From the NCBI GenBank assembly GCA_947179485.1, contig OX359250.1, positions 27,910,654 through 27,974,653 of the forward strand: a stretch of DNA of 64,000 nt. The letters run 5' to 3'. A program made the translations under genes and the position numbers. This stretch comes from Allacma fusca (taxonomy: Eukaryota; Arthropoda; Collembola; Symphypleona; Sminthuridae). This document shows, in pieces, positions 23,194 through 35,220 of the stretch. How positions within the stretch are numbered: the first letter of the stretch is position 1; every line of letters begins with the position of its first letter. The notes below the pieces were generated by a model that did not search any database, was not told where the DNA came from, and was given only the letters and a program-made list of their open reading frames with translations.

Positions 23194-23456
23194 CATTCCG
23201 GTCATCGTTCCATCTGAAAAATTACCAGTCATTTGGTTTTAATAACATGCTCCGTCACAAAATTCTCTGTATTGCTTTCTAAGTACCGTGTACTCTCGCT
23301 AAAGGAGCACATTCTCTGTAGGAACAAATAATTCGGCACGTTCCCCATTGATGCAATTATAATTATTCTTCTATTAAAATGGTGCCAAGAGTCAATGTAA
23401 GAGTGGAATTTTGATATATTCAAGGGCTTTCTCATAGCGAGAGTGCACTGTACCAT
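23194..23456 (-). other. Candidate 5' exons of the membrane protein gene
   Basis: An exon-like ORF (to about 23259, donor TTTT|GTGACG), a TTTTTCAG acceptor and a 20-nt exon 23194-23213 with donor GAATG|GTATGT. The same arrangement occurs twice in copy A. The 20-nt exon joins in frame to 23042, but the upstream ORF meets a stop when joined in the frame required, so this may be 5' UTR or be spliced differently. Confidence 0.4.
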
Positions 23457-24994
23457 TTAAAAAAATGCATCAATCTCATTATCTCAAAAACTTAAAATAA
23501 GAACCTTTAACATTAAAACCAAACACGTTTGTTTTGACGTAGTCAACTTTGTTGCCAACGCGCGTCGTCATCCTGCAATTTAAAAAAAAACCATTTTGGT
23601 ACGAGTTAATTATTTTACCAATCAAGTGCTCTATAATTCGATCATTGACCACGAGCATTAAGAAATGTTACAGCAGTGATGGGTTCTCAGGGTGAAATCG
23701 GCGGCAGAATGAAAAACTAGTTTTTAATGCTTCCCTCTTTGCAAAATACTAAGACAATTAGTCCTCACGGGTGGGGCAGATCTCAAACGATTCCTTCTTG
23801 GTGGAAACAAATGTTGAAATTTTGGTAAAAGAGTTGGTGAATTTGAATACAATACCGAAATGTCGGTTGACATGGTTTTAACTTGGAGAGGATTTAATTA
23901 TCTTCCCAAGGAGCTATTATTGATCGAGATGTGCCATGCCATGGGTCATTAAAGTTAGTTTAGTTTTTCGAAAGTACTTCGAACCTGCACAATCGGTATT
24001 AGCGAAAATTAATATGCTAGGACTTCCAGAATTACAGCTAGTTTTGCATTTCAAATTTTATAGTAGTGGGGAAATGTTTAGGTTGACTGGATTCATAATT
24101 TTGACCGAACCCGAGTTGTGGGATTGGCTGAGGTCCTGCCGGCAAAATGCTATTTCCGTATCTCTGATTCATTCTACTAACAAATACCGAATTCTCAGCT
24201 CATAGACAGTTTTGGTTGTCTAAGCGATCGCTCAACGTTTAACGATTGACCCATTCGACCTGGAGCACTTAACCATGGCTAGAGCTATGGACTGCTGTAA
24301 CACTCCAGTAGAGCTCATTACTTTACGACTGAAGATTATCCTTACATGAACTGAAACATGTCTGCATAACGACAAGAGATGTCCACGAAGTTGTAGTTCA
24401 CGTGAAAGTCACTCGTTTTTTTCATCGCTGGCATATACGTAAACATATGGGTGCTATAAAAAATACAGATATACAATAAAGTGTACTTGTCGTAGTTGTT
24501 ACTTATCCACACAGGATTTACTAGTATGCCTAAAAGTTGTAAGGAAAGTATCTTAAAAAGGCTGTACGGGATGCCAGGAAATCATTTTTCACATCCTTCC
24601 CCCATTCACGCTACTCGTACAGAGAAATAGTTGAATTAGTATTGAATTAGCCTGTCATAGCCCGTTGCTTGAGAGTGTCAATTTCATCAATTTGAGTAAA
24701 CACCAACAAACTTGGGTTTTCCAACAAACTTGGAATTTTCAAACCGGGTTTAATAAAAATGTTGATTGAGAAATTACCGTTCAGAATTTAACCGCTTTAC
24801 ATAGTGCGAACTATGTGGCTCATACAGATATGCCCCTGTTTTGACAATTGTGGTCACCGCATAAAAACTCAACGATAATTTTTCAATATATTACCTTATA
24901 TTTACGTATTTGATCGTTGAAGTGAATTTATAAAATCCCCAAGAAAATAAATACAGAATGGGCTATATATACGTTTTTAAGCTTTAGAGGAGAG

Positions 24995-25618
24995 CAAAGG
25001 TGGGCAAAAAGATTGCGTATCCTAAATCCTACATACATTTTATAGTTTACGAAGAGCATACATTTTGCATACATAAATTTGTCCAGAATTGCAATCATAC
25101 ATATATGCATACATAAATTTGTCCCGAAATGTAATCATACATATATTTATCATATAAATAAATTTATGCATAAATGTATGTACACGTGCCTATAAAAGTG
25201 CATGTAGAACGTTCTGAACCTTTATAAAAACCAATGAAGCATGGCTTCGCGCGAGTATATTGTTAATTAGTTAAGTTTAAAATTATTAATTTCTAGTTTC
25301 ATAGGTTTCATCAATCGTTTGCATTGCAGCTGGAAATAATAAATGCGAATACGCCAATAAACACAGACCGTGCCAAGAAAATACAGATGGAGCTCGCTGA
25401 ACATACAAGGTGCATACATAATACATACCTAAATCTCCCCGGCCTTTTAAACATACATACTCGTAAATACAGTATTCATACCATACATATATCATACATT
25501 TGTTTTAGTGGAAACACCCAGCCTACATAAAATACATACAAATATTCGGAAAATGTGCGAACATACATAAAAAACTGCATATATTTATGCATAAATGTAG
25601 GATATATGCTCAGCTTTG
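24995..25618. mobile_element. hAT-type element, body motif CATACATACATAAA
   Basis: Ends CAAAGGTGGGCA and complement CAAAGCTGAGCA, perfect 8-bp duplication GAGGAGAG (24987-24994 and 25619-25626). Arms of CATACATA / TATGTATG units. The centre (25200-25400) is non-repetitive, no recognised gene. TIR style as in 4633-5557. Confidence 0.88.
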
Positions 25619-25642
25619 GAGGAGAGGGTGAAAATGAATTTC

Positions 25643-26592
25643 TCAGCACCCAGAAAAATGACTTACTCGAACGTGGATATAAGTTCGTCTTCGACATGGA
25701 ATTGCTGCAGCTTTCCCTCCGAACTCCAATGCCTTTTTTTCGGAGTTTTGAGCATCGTCTATGTAACCTACACAATCCTTGCAGGCAAACTCAACATCGA
25801 ATTTTCCCCATGCCAATTGATGTGGGTACACGTTGGTTTGTACAACGATCGCATTCACTGAGTATGTTGTTCTTATGCGAATGTGGAACCATTGTCTCAA
25901 ATAATTTAATTGCTTACCAGCCCATCGTAAATGCGTATAGATTCGGTGAACACCTACCTATAAGAGAATGCACAGTCAGTTTTGGCTGCACCACAAGTAA
26001 GTACTAGCAATAATTTATGAATCACGTATTAGCGTTCCGTACTTATAACATAACTGTTCGAAAACATATATACTTCATCTTACCGTCTGTATACTTCCAC
26101 GTCCACACCTCATACATTCCATTTGCTTATTACTTCGTGACCGCGTAATACTTTCATCAAGAGAATCTTTTATAAACTCGTGCCCCTTCGGAATCTCCGA
26201 TTTGTATTCTTCCAAAGTCTCACCTATAACGAGAGAAGCAAATAATTATTGATTGGATTTAGTTAGCCAAATATCCAAACACTGGTGGAAGAATCGCGTG
26301 ATTGTTACAAGAATGGAGATTGTTTTAGAAGACATTTCGAAATACATTGCAAATAGCGACACTGGGTCATAATTTTCTATAACTCAGATCTGTAAAAATC
26401 TCAAATTATGTTCGCGACCCACATGTCTAAAGGAAATGAGATTATTATTAGTTATTTATTACGTGTAATACAAAACGGCCACATCCTGGATGATTTGACG
26501 GGTGTCTGTGAGTCACACCAGCCAACTATACCGAGGACCCAAACCAACGTCCAGATGACTTGGTAATACTTTCCAACCTTCAAACGCTCCAT
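25643..26592 (-). CDS. Putative secreted cysteine-containing protein
   Basis: Three exons in phase: 26463-26592 (start ATG 26592, exon acceptor at 26595), 26084-26223, and 25667-25957, with the frame open to a TGA at 25643 if the GTAAGT donor at 25666 is not used. About 194 residues. Residues 1-26 look like a signal peptide (KVGKYYQVIWTLVWVLGIVG). The rest has CITRETLEEYKSEI, MECMRCGRG, VEFACKDCVGY and AIPCRRRTYIHVR. The spacing of ACKDC and the RRR segment faintly recalls the cystine-knot of IL-17-like cytokines, but key residues do not line up, so I assign no family. A further exon downstream of 25667 is possible, but the 24995 insertion lies close by. Copy A retains only exon 1, with a stop. 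Confidence 0.45.
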
Positions 26593-26599
26593 AACCTGA

Positions 26600-27188
26600 A
26601 AAGCCGACACCCAACTGTTAGTTGACTGGTACGCTATAATAATTTTATTATTCATTCAATTGAAAAGAAATAATTTTTGTAATGATGGAGACATATTTAC
26701 AATATTGATTAAGATTATTGAAATTCTACCGGTCTGAAAGATAAAGAAAACGAGGGTCTCTTGGAACAACTTTGGTAGGGGAACGATACAAGAAAATTCA
26801 GCGATGTAATGAACTATTGTGAGAACCAAAATGTCCGACAATACTGTCATTAGGTGATGCAATTTCCAAGTGACTGGAAACAAGGCACCGTTCCGATCAC
26901 AAAGTAATCGCTACTTTCTTCGAAGGTTGAAGAAAATGAATCTTGTACGTGCTAAACCTATCCGTCGTGCCCATTCATAATCGTTTCATCGCATCGCAAC
27001 TCGTGCGGCTAGCGAAAACGAAACAAGACCGAAGAACGCGCATGAGGAATTATAGTTGCCAAGGCTAAGAAGATTTGACCAATTGTAGTTCCAAGTTCCA
27101 AGGAAAATGCTGAGATGAAATTACAAGCTGGAATGTATCTCCATCTATCTATCAGATAGTGAACTAGGACGTAAAAGTAGCGCCTGGT
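26600..27188 (-). other. Upstream region of the secreted-protein gene
   Basis: An open stretch at 26656-26883 (TWKLHHLMTVLSDILVL and onward, two hydrophobic segments) ends at a TTTATCTTTCAG-like acceptor near 26735. It could be a separate membrane-protein exon, but copy A (10850-11030) does not keep the frame. No confident gene. Confidence 0.3.
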
Positions 27189-27448
27189 TGCTCGAGTGGT
27201 ATAGCTCGGACTTCGAATTTTTTTGCTCTCCTCTGCTCTGCAGATCGGCCTGCGCTTTACCTTACAAGTTGCTCAACCCAATATATGCTGCTTACTATAC
27301 TCTATGGTACTCCATCCATCTCTCACAGATTAAATGTAGACACTGTACTAGCATAGTGGATTTTCAATTGCGAATATAAACGTGGGTGACACCATAACAT
27401 TACACTTTGATTAAATATGTCTGCTAAATTGATTTCGTGGGTGAGTAT

Positions 27449-28173
27449 TAGAGCATCACCCCGTGAGATATTTTAGGACCGTACCCGCCCGCGGCCCGTA
27501 AATGTTTACCCGTGCCCGCCCGGCCCGAAAATAAAGTTCAACAATAAAGCCCGGCCCGGCCCGTAAAATTTAAAAAAGCCCGTAGCCCGCCCGCTAATAC
27601 CAGTCCAGCTTGTAAATTCATAGATACAGACCCAGAAAAATTTTCTTATTCAATTTTTCATTTTCGCCTTTGTTTGAATGAAATTGGTAAGGGCTGGGGT
27701 TACTTCCAATGTTCCAATGCAGAATTCTTACATTTATGTTTGGCCAGAGTTAATGTCCCTCCTTGAAGCGATTGCCTGCTAAAATATCCCTGCACTCATT
27801 GCACTTCGCATAATTTATTGACACCTATGTGTATCTGTTTTTAAAACTTGCAATTTTCCGACTATTTCCTGTAATTTAATTCGTTGACATTGAATGTCAA
27901 GGCATTGTTTTAAATGTAAAATTGCAACCGTTTGAAAATTGTTCCATGTATTCAAGTTATGTACTTTTACAACCCCTGATCCAGCATGCACCGCATATGA
28001 ATTTTTTCACGGGCTTTTACGGGCTTTCACGGTCTTTTTTAACCGCATTGAAAAGACCGTACCCGCCCGTAACCCGTCAAGTGTAATAAATTTTACCCGT
28101 ACCCGCCCAAAGCCCGGGCGGGCCGGGCTTTTTACGGGCTTACCCGCAAATTTTAACCGCCCGAGATGCTCTA
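27449..28173. mobile_element. hAT-type element, body motif CCCGCCCGTACCCG
   Basis: Ends TAGAGCATC / GATGCTCTA, perfect 8-bp duplication GTGAGTAT (27441-27448 and 28174-28181). Arms of CCCGCCCG / CGGGCGGG units, in sharp GC contrast to the AT-rich centre (27600-28000), which shows no recognised gene. Confidence 0.9.
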
Positions 28174-28313
28174 GTGAGTATATACTTTATTCTGAGATTT
28201 TACGTTGTACAATGAAGCTAGTTCTGAGGGTTTTTAGCTGAGCACACATCTGCTGTGAGAGATGGATGGAATATCATAGAGTACAGTAAGCAGTAGAGAT
28301 GCGCATCCACAGT

Positions 28314-29200
28314 TTCGTTTTTACGTTACGTTACACTATTACGATAGGTTTTAAAATTGTCGTTAATTATCATTACATTACTAAATATCGTATGAAAAAT
28401 TCAGCGTTACCGTTCCGTTACTACAAGACAACGGTAATACTCCAGCGTTAATTTTCGTTACCATTAAAAAAATATAAAGTATAGCCGTTACTTTCCGTTA
28501 TCGTCACTATTATTGTCCGCTCGTTATAAACTAAAATGTCAAACAACTAGTGTTGCCAGACGTGTACCTGGTATGCGCAGAAAATGTAGCGAAAAGGCAA
28601 TTTACAGTTTCTGTGTAGTTCTTGATTCACCTGCAATGTGATCCGCATCCCGACTACTCGGTGTGGTAATCTCAACATTTGTCCTTTTTTCAAATTCATT
28701 TTTCTTCTTTTACTAGCAGTATTCTCCATGGTTAGTTCTTATCTAATAAAAACTTCGTTAGAACCAAAACTTAATAATTCGTTAGCCGATCACACGTTTT
28801 TTTTTTAGTAAAAGCGTGTGAATTGAACAAAATAAAAGGTCAAAAACTTCCTATTGTTTGCCATGTTTTCAATAACGTACATAAATGATGCTCAGGGGTC
28901 CACATCCAACTCAAGTTGTTAATATTTCCCCGGTTTATTTGCATGCACAGTTACTCCAAGCAAAGCCAATAATAGGTGTCAATGCGTGATGCAAAAATAA
29001 ATATGTACATGCATATATTCATCTGATAGCTTTGCGTTACGTAACAATATCGTTTTCTGTTTACACACTCTGGAACGCTATAGTTATTCCGATAAATGTT
29101 TAGCACACCATAGTTCCGTTACCGTTACGTTATTGCCTGCTCCAAAAACGGCGTTATTCCGTTATTGTTGGGTAAAAGTAACGTAACGGGCGCATCACTG
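28314..29200 (-). mobile_element. hAT-type element, body motif CGTTACGTAACG, copy 2
   Basis: Same family as 12811-13708 in inverse orientation: TAGAGATGCGC at the left, GCGCATCACTG at the right. Flanking GTAAGCAG (28306-28313) and GTAAGCGT (29201-29208) match at 6 of 8. It includes the counterpart of the 162-nt coding exon at 28568-28729 (minus), with the same ATG and a GTAC donor. Confidence 0.85.
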
Positions 29201-29249
29201 GTAAGCGTTGTGATGAACAACTTGTAAGGTAAAGTGTAGGCAGAGCAGA

Positions 29250-29460
29250 GGTGTCCATATGAAGAAGTCACCTTCGTTCATCCTTTAGAAGGGGGACCGT
29301 TTCCAATTACCCGTTCCTTCATCGTTCAGTAAAATGAAGCCTTCTGAATATTTACCCTTCCTTCACCCTTCCTTCATTCAAATCCTACTATAGTCCTTCC
29401 TTCAGCCTTCAAAAATATTTAAATACCCTTCATGCGTTACCTTCCTTCCATGTTCATTCA
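29250..29460. repeat. Degenerate GAAGGAAGG-type repeat
   Basis: CCTTCCTTCACCCTTCCTTC-like units and AGGTGTCCATATGAAG at the start; resembles an eroded relative of 4036-4594. Termini not defined. Confidence 0.45.
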
Positions 29461-30083
29461 ACACGTCGCAAAATCAGATCTTTAAAATTCAAGCTGCTTA
29501 CCGCTGAAAAACTAATAATTAGTTTACAATTAAGTGCAATTATTGCAGAATATCAGTATGTACTTAATGTACAGTGATGGGAATATAATGCCTATACATA
29601 CTCCGGATATCACGCTTCCATTGTGAGATAAATGTTTCCAGAATAATTTTTAAATTTTTTAAAAATAATTTTCATAATTAATTTAGCCAGCTAATCCTGG
29701 CTCAGCGAATAAAAAATGCGCTGATAAAAAAAATAAATTTGAATCTCAAATCTGTAAAAAAAGACAATGTAAAATTTTTTTTTAAATAATTTCGAATAAT
29801 AATAATTATTACGAAATTTTAACATCCTTCTCTTTTCATTTGAATGAAATTTTTATCCAAAGAAAAAAATTAAAAAGGCGCAAAAATAGACAAAGCGCGC
29901 GTGAATTTGAATCTCAAATCCTTATTACACCAAGACGAAGACGGCCCACTCTTTCAACTTAGTAGAGAGTGATAACCATGTGTTCAACTTAATTTAGTCC
30001 AAGCAAGTCAGCGAAATATAATGCCATTTCAGAATACAAAAATTAAAAAAAAAACGAGAGAGAGCAGAAATGCCACAAGCTAC
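29461..30083. other. AT-rich stretch without genes
   Basis: Low-complexity A/T runs; nothing coding or repeated elsewhere recognised. Confidence 0.4.
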
Positions 30084-30287
30084 TAGGGATGCCAATGGTC
30101 TGGTCCGGACCATTTGTGATGGTCTTTTATTGGTCTTTAATTGGTCCAGCTTCAGGACCAGACCATAGGAACATGTATGAGTTAACGAAATCCCATGGAA
30201 CAATTTAAAAATATCAATTGTGGGGATAAAACAATGATTGTTTAATTGCACTGGTCTGAGCTTTGGACCAGACAATAGGCATCACTA
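30084..30287. mobile_element. 204-bp hAT-type element, GGTCTGGTCC family
   Basis: Ends TAGGGATGCCAATGGTCTGG and complement TAGTGATGCCTATTGTCTGG, perfect 8-bp duplication CAAGCTAC (30076-30083 and 30288-30295). Short relative of 7794-8247. Confidence 0.9.
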
Positions 30288-30974
30288 CAAGCTACTATGT
30301 TGCATCTTGCATCTTGGTATTCGTATGGTTAATTCGAATTAACTGCCACTTGCTTATTATGTACGAATTTGAATATTTAGTACAGTGTGGCTAATATGAT
30401 TAACACATTATGATTAGATTATTTTACAGTCATGATCTTTTAACCAACATAATTAAGTTTGAACAAAATCTCCAGCAAATGGCCTATACTTTCGTGCAGA
30501 GCTGCGCACAAGTACAAGTAGACCACGAGTATTTCAAGTTAAGTTCGCGTTCGGGTCGTGGTCAAGTAAATAAAATTAAACCCATGAACGGTTCGTGTCG
30601 TGTTCAGGTATTTCATGGACTTGACCATGATTTCTTACCTGAAGTCAAGTTCGTGGTCAAGAATAATTATTTTACTTGAACCAAGTACTTGGTCAGGTTC
30701 AAGTAAATATTTAGAAGTACTTGACCACGAACTTGAGTTTTTCGTGTACAAGTTCAAGTAATCATGTTTGCGCAAGTCTCCATGGCTGATGGAGTTTTCA
30801 ATTCACTTACGATTCACTATACTAAATAAAACTTCAAGCGGAATTTTAGTGCATCATTTTAAGAGGCCTTAGTTAACTTGTTCCGTGTGTAAACACAAAA
30901 CAATACTCAACACTCATATGGCTCGGCTCCGTAGAAATTGATTTAAAAATGTTTACCCATTTTTACAATAGTAT

Positions 30975-32131
30975 ATGTCAACAAAACCTGAAAGGAGTTC
31001 TGTGTTACCGAAAATGTCAACTGAGACACCAGACACACCGGCTACTCGAAACCAGAGCGGGTGTGGAAAACCTTCCAAATGGTCAACGATCCTGACTACA
31101 ATTAGTGCTGCGCTCGGGTCAAGTATTTATAAAGATCCGACCACGAACTTGACTTGACCCCGACTTCTCAAGTACGTATTTCAAGATTACCCGAACTTGA
31201 CATTTTCAGTTCAAGTAATACTTGAATGAAACAAGTTCGGGTTTTCAAGTAATTCTCATATTACTTGACCATGATTTTATACGCGCGTTTCGGGTCCAAC
31301 TTCAACTTGACTTGACCATGACCCGAACTTGACCATGAACTTGAACTTTCAAGTACTTTCAAGTAATCCATTGGACATCAAAATACTTAAGTTTTATTGA
31401 ATTTATATTTCTAATGAAAGCGAACCTGGGTTTCTAACACACTAGGTTTCACCCAGCATTTTGCTAGCAACCGCCTCTAAAAATAATAGTTGTATTTTTG
31501 GTTCCTTTCAATGAATGTAGAACGATTGTACACTGCAGATCTACTCTGATTTCGTGTACCGGGTGGGTCTGGTGACTCAGTTGACATTTTCGGGGACACA
31601 GAACTCCTTTTAGGTTTTGTTGTCACATACTATTATAAACATGGGTGCTAACATTTTTAAATCAATTTCCACGGAGCCATATGAATGTTGAGCTTTCTTT
31701 TGTATTTGTGTACACGAACAAATTAACAAATGCCGCTTAAAGTGATGTATTAAATGCCGTTTTAAGTTTCATTTAGTACAGTGAATCGTAAGTGAATTGA
31801 AAACTCCCTCAGCCATGAAGAATTGCACAAACAAAATTACTTGAACTTGTACACGAAAAACTCAAGTTCGTGGTCAAGTACTTTTTAATATTTACTTGAA
31901 CATGACCAGGTACTATGGTTCAAGTAAAATAATTATACTTGACCACGAACTTGACTTGAGGTAAGAAATCATGGTCAAGTCGATGAAATACCTGAACACG
32001 ACCCGAACCGTTCATGGTTTTAAATTTATTTACTTGACCACGACCCGAACGCGAACTTGACTTGAAATACTCGTGTACTACTTGTACTTGTGCGCAGCTC
32101 TGACTACAATAAATGGTAAACTAACCCGACG
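30975..32131 (+). CDS. Leftover N-terminal exon of element X, split by element Y
   Basis: ATG at 30975 opens MSTKPERSSVLPKMSTETPD and continues to GKPSKWSTILTT; removing Y (31103-32102) and one duplicated ACTACAAT restores the frame to a GGGG|GTAAGATG donor at about 32131. Serine/threonine-rich leader followed by a basic tryptophan segment, similar in style to the exon at 16150. It is a remnant of the parent element's gene, probably transposase; no catalytic residues. Confidence 0.45.
31103..32102 (-). mobile_element. hAT-type element Y, same family as X, opposite orientation
   Basis: Left end TAGTGCTGCGCTCGGGTCAA, right end complement CAGAGCTGCGCACAAGTACA, that is X's ends in reverse order. 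Perfect 8-bp duplication ACTACAAT (31095-31102 and 32103-32110). It inserted into the retained coding exon of X. The centre matches X in inverse orientation. Confidence 0.88.
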
Positions 32132-32139
32132 GGGTAAGA

Positions 32140-33880
32140 TGGCCAACAACCAGCCAAAAGTTTTTGCCCAAATACCTGGGTATCGAAAAAAAAATTTACC
32201 CAACTACCAAAATTTTTGGCCAACTACCTGAGTAGCGTGAAAATTTTTTGCCCAACTACCAAAAGGTTTTGGCCAACTAACTGGGTACCGAAAAAAATTT
32301 TTGCCCAACTACCAAACATTCTTGGCCAACTACCTGAGTAGCGTGAACATTTTTTGCCCAACTACCAAACGTTTTTGGCCAACTATCTGGGTAGCGAAAA
32401 AATGTATTGCGCAACTACCAAACATTTTTGGCAAACTACCTTAGCAGTATAAAAACACTGGACCAACTCCGAACATTTTTGGCTAACTACCTGTGTATCC
32501 AAAAAGGGTTTGCCCAACTGTCAAACATTTTTGATCAAATGACAAAAATGTCTGACCAACTACCTGTACAGCATAAAATCATTTGCCCAACTCCGAACAT
32601 TTTGGCCAACTACCGGTGTATCGGAAAAAACGTTTGCCCAAAAGTTAAAAAATGTTGGCCAACTGACAAAAAAAAATCGCCAGCTACCTGTGTAGCCGGA
32701 AAATGTTTTGCCCAACTGAAAAAATTTTTGGTAAACTAGCAAAAGTTTTTGGCCAACAACCTGGGTAGCGAAAAATGTTTTGTCCAACTACCAAAAATTT
32801 TTGGCCATCTACCTGGGTAACAGAGGTGTGGAAAATACATGAAATTTATTATTGAAATACGAAATACAAATACAATTTTAGAAACCTTAAAGTACAAATA
32901 TAAAATAAAATACTAGGAGTAACTTGGTCAAGATACAAAATAAAATACAAATATCTGAAAGAGTTTTTGAAAAATACAAAATAAAATACTTTACTTCCTA
33001 CAAAAACCTAGAATACTAAATGAAAATACCGTATTTGAAATACAAAATACATATTGAAAACATTCTCAAAATGGGTAAATACATATGGATCATTCCCGGA
33101 TCTTTAAATAAGTCAGAGTATAGTCTCTTGGATAATAACTAATAACCTTAAATTATTTCGCAAACTTAAGGTACGATGCACAAGAGTAGAGTTTAGTCTT
33201 GCATTTGTGCACATCAAAGTCATAGCAATACCTGGGTAATTTATGACGGTCGCGTCACTGATTTAACTAAATTGAAAACCCTCACATTGAATTGTATTTA
33301 ATATCCAATTAGAATATCCAACACACATTAAAATATAATACACGTTGAATATCTAATAAGCAATTACTACAAACTACAAACCAGTCAAAACATTTAGAGA
33401 ATTTGTGACTAAATGTTTCAAATTGATATTTTACCTTTGAAAATGTTTATTCGGGCATGTGTTACAACCGACCTGGACACAGTGGCCAGAGCTATGTATT
33501 TTGAAATTGTAATTTGTATTTGAAATACGGGGTGGGCAAAGTAACAAGATAAATTAATAGAAAATAACATGACGTTCATATATTTTCAAAATACGAAATA
33601 AAAAATACAATAGAGATTATGGTCCTGACAAAATACCAAATACAAAATATCTCAAAAATGTACGGTGAAAAAAATACCAAATTATACAAAATACGAAATG
33701 TATTTCAAATATTATTTCAAATACAATATTTCAAAATATTCCACACCTCTGCTGGGTAACTAAAAATATTTGGTCAACTACCTGGGTAACAAAAATATTT
33801 TTACCGAACTACCAAAAATTTTTGGCCAACTACCTGGATAGCGAAAAAAAGCTTTTAACCCGCCATTGTTTTTCAAAATG
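32140..33880. repeat. 53-bp minisatellite (CCAACTACC units), split by element W
   Basis: About 13 units at 32140-32820 and two to three at 33752-33880, each built from TTTTTGGCCAACTACCTGGG and TTTTTGCCCAACTACCAAA halves. The right-hand edge grades into non-repeated TGGTCAACTATCCCGCCG and TTGCCCAACTACTTTGGCCG, from which the unit appears to have been amplified. It lies just behind the exon donor of element X. Confidence 0.75.
32821..33751. mobile_element. hAT-type element W, body motif GAAATACAAAATAC
   Basis: Ends CAGAGGTGTGGAAAATACAT and complement CAGAGGTGTGGAATATTTTG, perfect 8-bp duplication CTGGGTAA (32813-32820 and 33752-33759), inserted within a minisatellite unit. Arms of AATACAAAATAC / GTATTTTGTATT units; quiet centre. 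Confidence 0.9.
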
Positions 33881-34578
33881 GTCAACTATCCCGCCGTTTA
33901 ATGTTGCCCAACTACTTTGGCCGCTTTTGTCAACGATCCCGGATCGCAGGATCGGGAACTTTTTCCACACCCGAACCAGAGTAGATCTCCATTGTACCAA
34001 CATTCTACATTCAGTGAGAAGGACCAAAAATACAATTTTTGCTTTTAGAGGCGGTTGCTCGTATGATGCTGGGTGAAACCTAGTGTGTTAGAAACGAAGT
34101 AGAAGTATGTTCACGTACACACTTCACAAATATAAATTTTTCTCCAATAAAATTTAAGTATTTTGGTGTCGTACAAATCAGATTTCTTGTACTTGAAAGT
34201 TCAAGTTCATGGTCAAGTTCGGGTCATGGTCATGTCAAGTTAACGTTGGACCCGAAACGCGCGTATAAAATCATGGTCAAGTAATCTGAGAATTACTTGA
34301 AAACCCGAACTTGTTCCATTCAAGTATTACTTGAACTGAAAGTGTCAAGTTCGGGTTATCTTGAAATACGTACTTGAGAAGACGGGGTCAAGTCAAGTTC
34401 GTGGTCGGATCTTTATAAATGCTTGACCCGAGCGCAGCACTACTTTCGTGCATATAGTTGACTCGCTCATTTTACCATATTAATAATTAGCCCACTCGAT
34501 TTTAAAAATAATTCGCCACTGGTGTTCGCCTTTAGCGAGAGAGTCGCTGTCATTAATCTTATTGATATTACACTGGAA

Positions 34579-35212
34579 GGAGTTCAGAGCTAATCCCGCC
34601 GCGACAATCCCGATGGTATTATTCCCGCGAACAGTATTCCGCTGTCAATTTGACCGATATATACAATCCCGCTCACGATAATCCCGACAACTAATGAGAT
34701 AATCCCGCCATACAATGAAACAGAATTTAATGAATATAAATTAATGTTGCTATAACAACCGTGAAAATACAACAGTTTATCACTCAATATCAAAAGTAAT
34801 AAACTTATGCATTCATAAATTCAAGCAGAAGCAAAATTCATTGGTTACAATGCTACAACGAGAACGGCAGTCATCAAGTCAATGCATGCATGTGTCTTCA
34901 CTTTTATTATGAACATAGTGTAGCGGAGCAGCTACATACACATGTCGCAATTCACAATATAGGTACATATCAAAACAGCCAGTCTGTCAACAGTACACAG
35001 CTTGTTGTCAAGGAGATGGATACTATTAAATAATAGGAGCATACAATTATTGTTTACTGAAGTTAATACAATAAAACTTGGTTCGGGAATATCGTCAGCG
35101 GGGTTATGGTTGGCGGGATTAAAGTTTATTGAGATCGGGATTAAATCATCGGGGTTGCTTCGGCGGAGTTATCACTGGCGGGATTGTCGAGGCGGGATTA
35201 GCTCTGGACACG
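34579..35212. mobile_element. hAT-type element, body motif GGCGGGATTAATCCCG
   Basis: Ends GGAGTTCAGAGCTAATCCCG and complement CGTGTCCAGAGCTAATCCCG, 8-bp duplication CACTGGAA (34571-34578 and 35213-35220). Arms repeat AATCCCGC / GCGGGATT units. TIR style and body resemble 3403-4604. Confidence 0.82.
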
Positions 35213-35220
35213 CACTGGAA

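Larger units (their letters stand above)
21090..27140. repeat. Segmental duplication copy B
   Basis: Collinear with copy A (1148-11030). B contains only one obvious insertion (24995-25618) and preserves splice sites and frames that A lost. The part 23470-24990 aligns with A 6840-8900 and carries the empty target sites ATAACGAC (near 24369) and TTATCCTT (near 24331) for two A insertions; I see no gene there. Confidence 0.8.
27189..29275. repeat. Inverted host repeat flanking two insertions
   Basis: About 27225-27330 (GCGCTTTACCTTACAAGTTG ... CCATCCATCTCTCACAG) recurs inverted as 28250-28313 plus 29209-29270. The second arm is split by the element at 28314-29200; between the arms sits 27449-28173. 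The first arm gives the uninterrupted version of the split site. Confidence 0.65.
30497..34442 (+). mobile_element. hAT-type element X, TCAAGTTC arms, carrying nested elements
   Basis: Left end CAGAGCTGCGCACAAGTACA, right end complement TAGTGCTGCGCTCGGGTCAA, perfect 8-bp duplication CTTTCGTG (30489-30496 and 34443-34450). It contains element Y (31103-32102), a 53-bp minisatellite and element W (32821-33751). Arms are TCAAGTTC / GACCACGAACTTG units. A coding exon with a donor is retained near 30975-32131 around Y. Confidence 0.88.

Noticed and set aside
25643-26592. Calling the secreted protein an IL-17 family cytokine
   Set aside because: Only a short cysteine motif and an arginine-rich segment resemble it; the spacing to the YP motif and the final cysteine pattern do not match.
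32140-32820. Regularly spaced repeats that could suggest a CRISPR array
   Set aside because: Units are contiguous 53-bp minisatellite copies without unique spacers, in a eukaryotic sequence.
34579-35212. Element ends placed at CAGAGCTAATCCCG
   Set aside because: With those ends the flanks do not match; shifting outward by six bases gives the CACTGGAA duplication on both sides.
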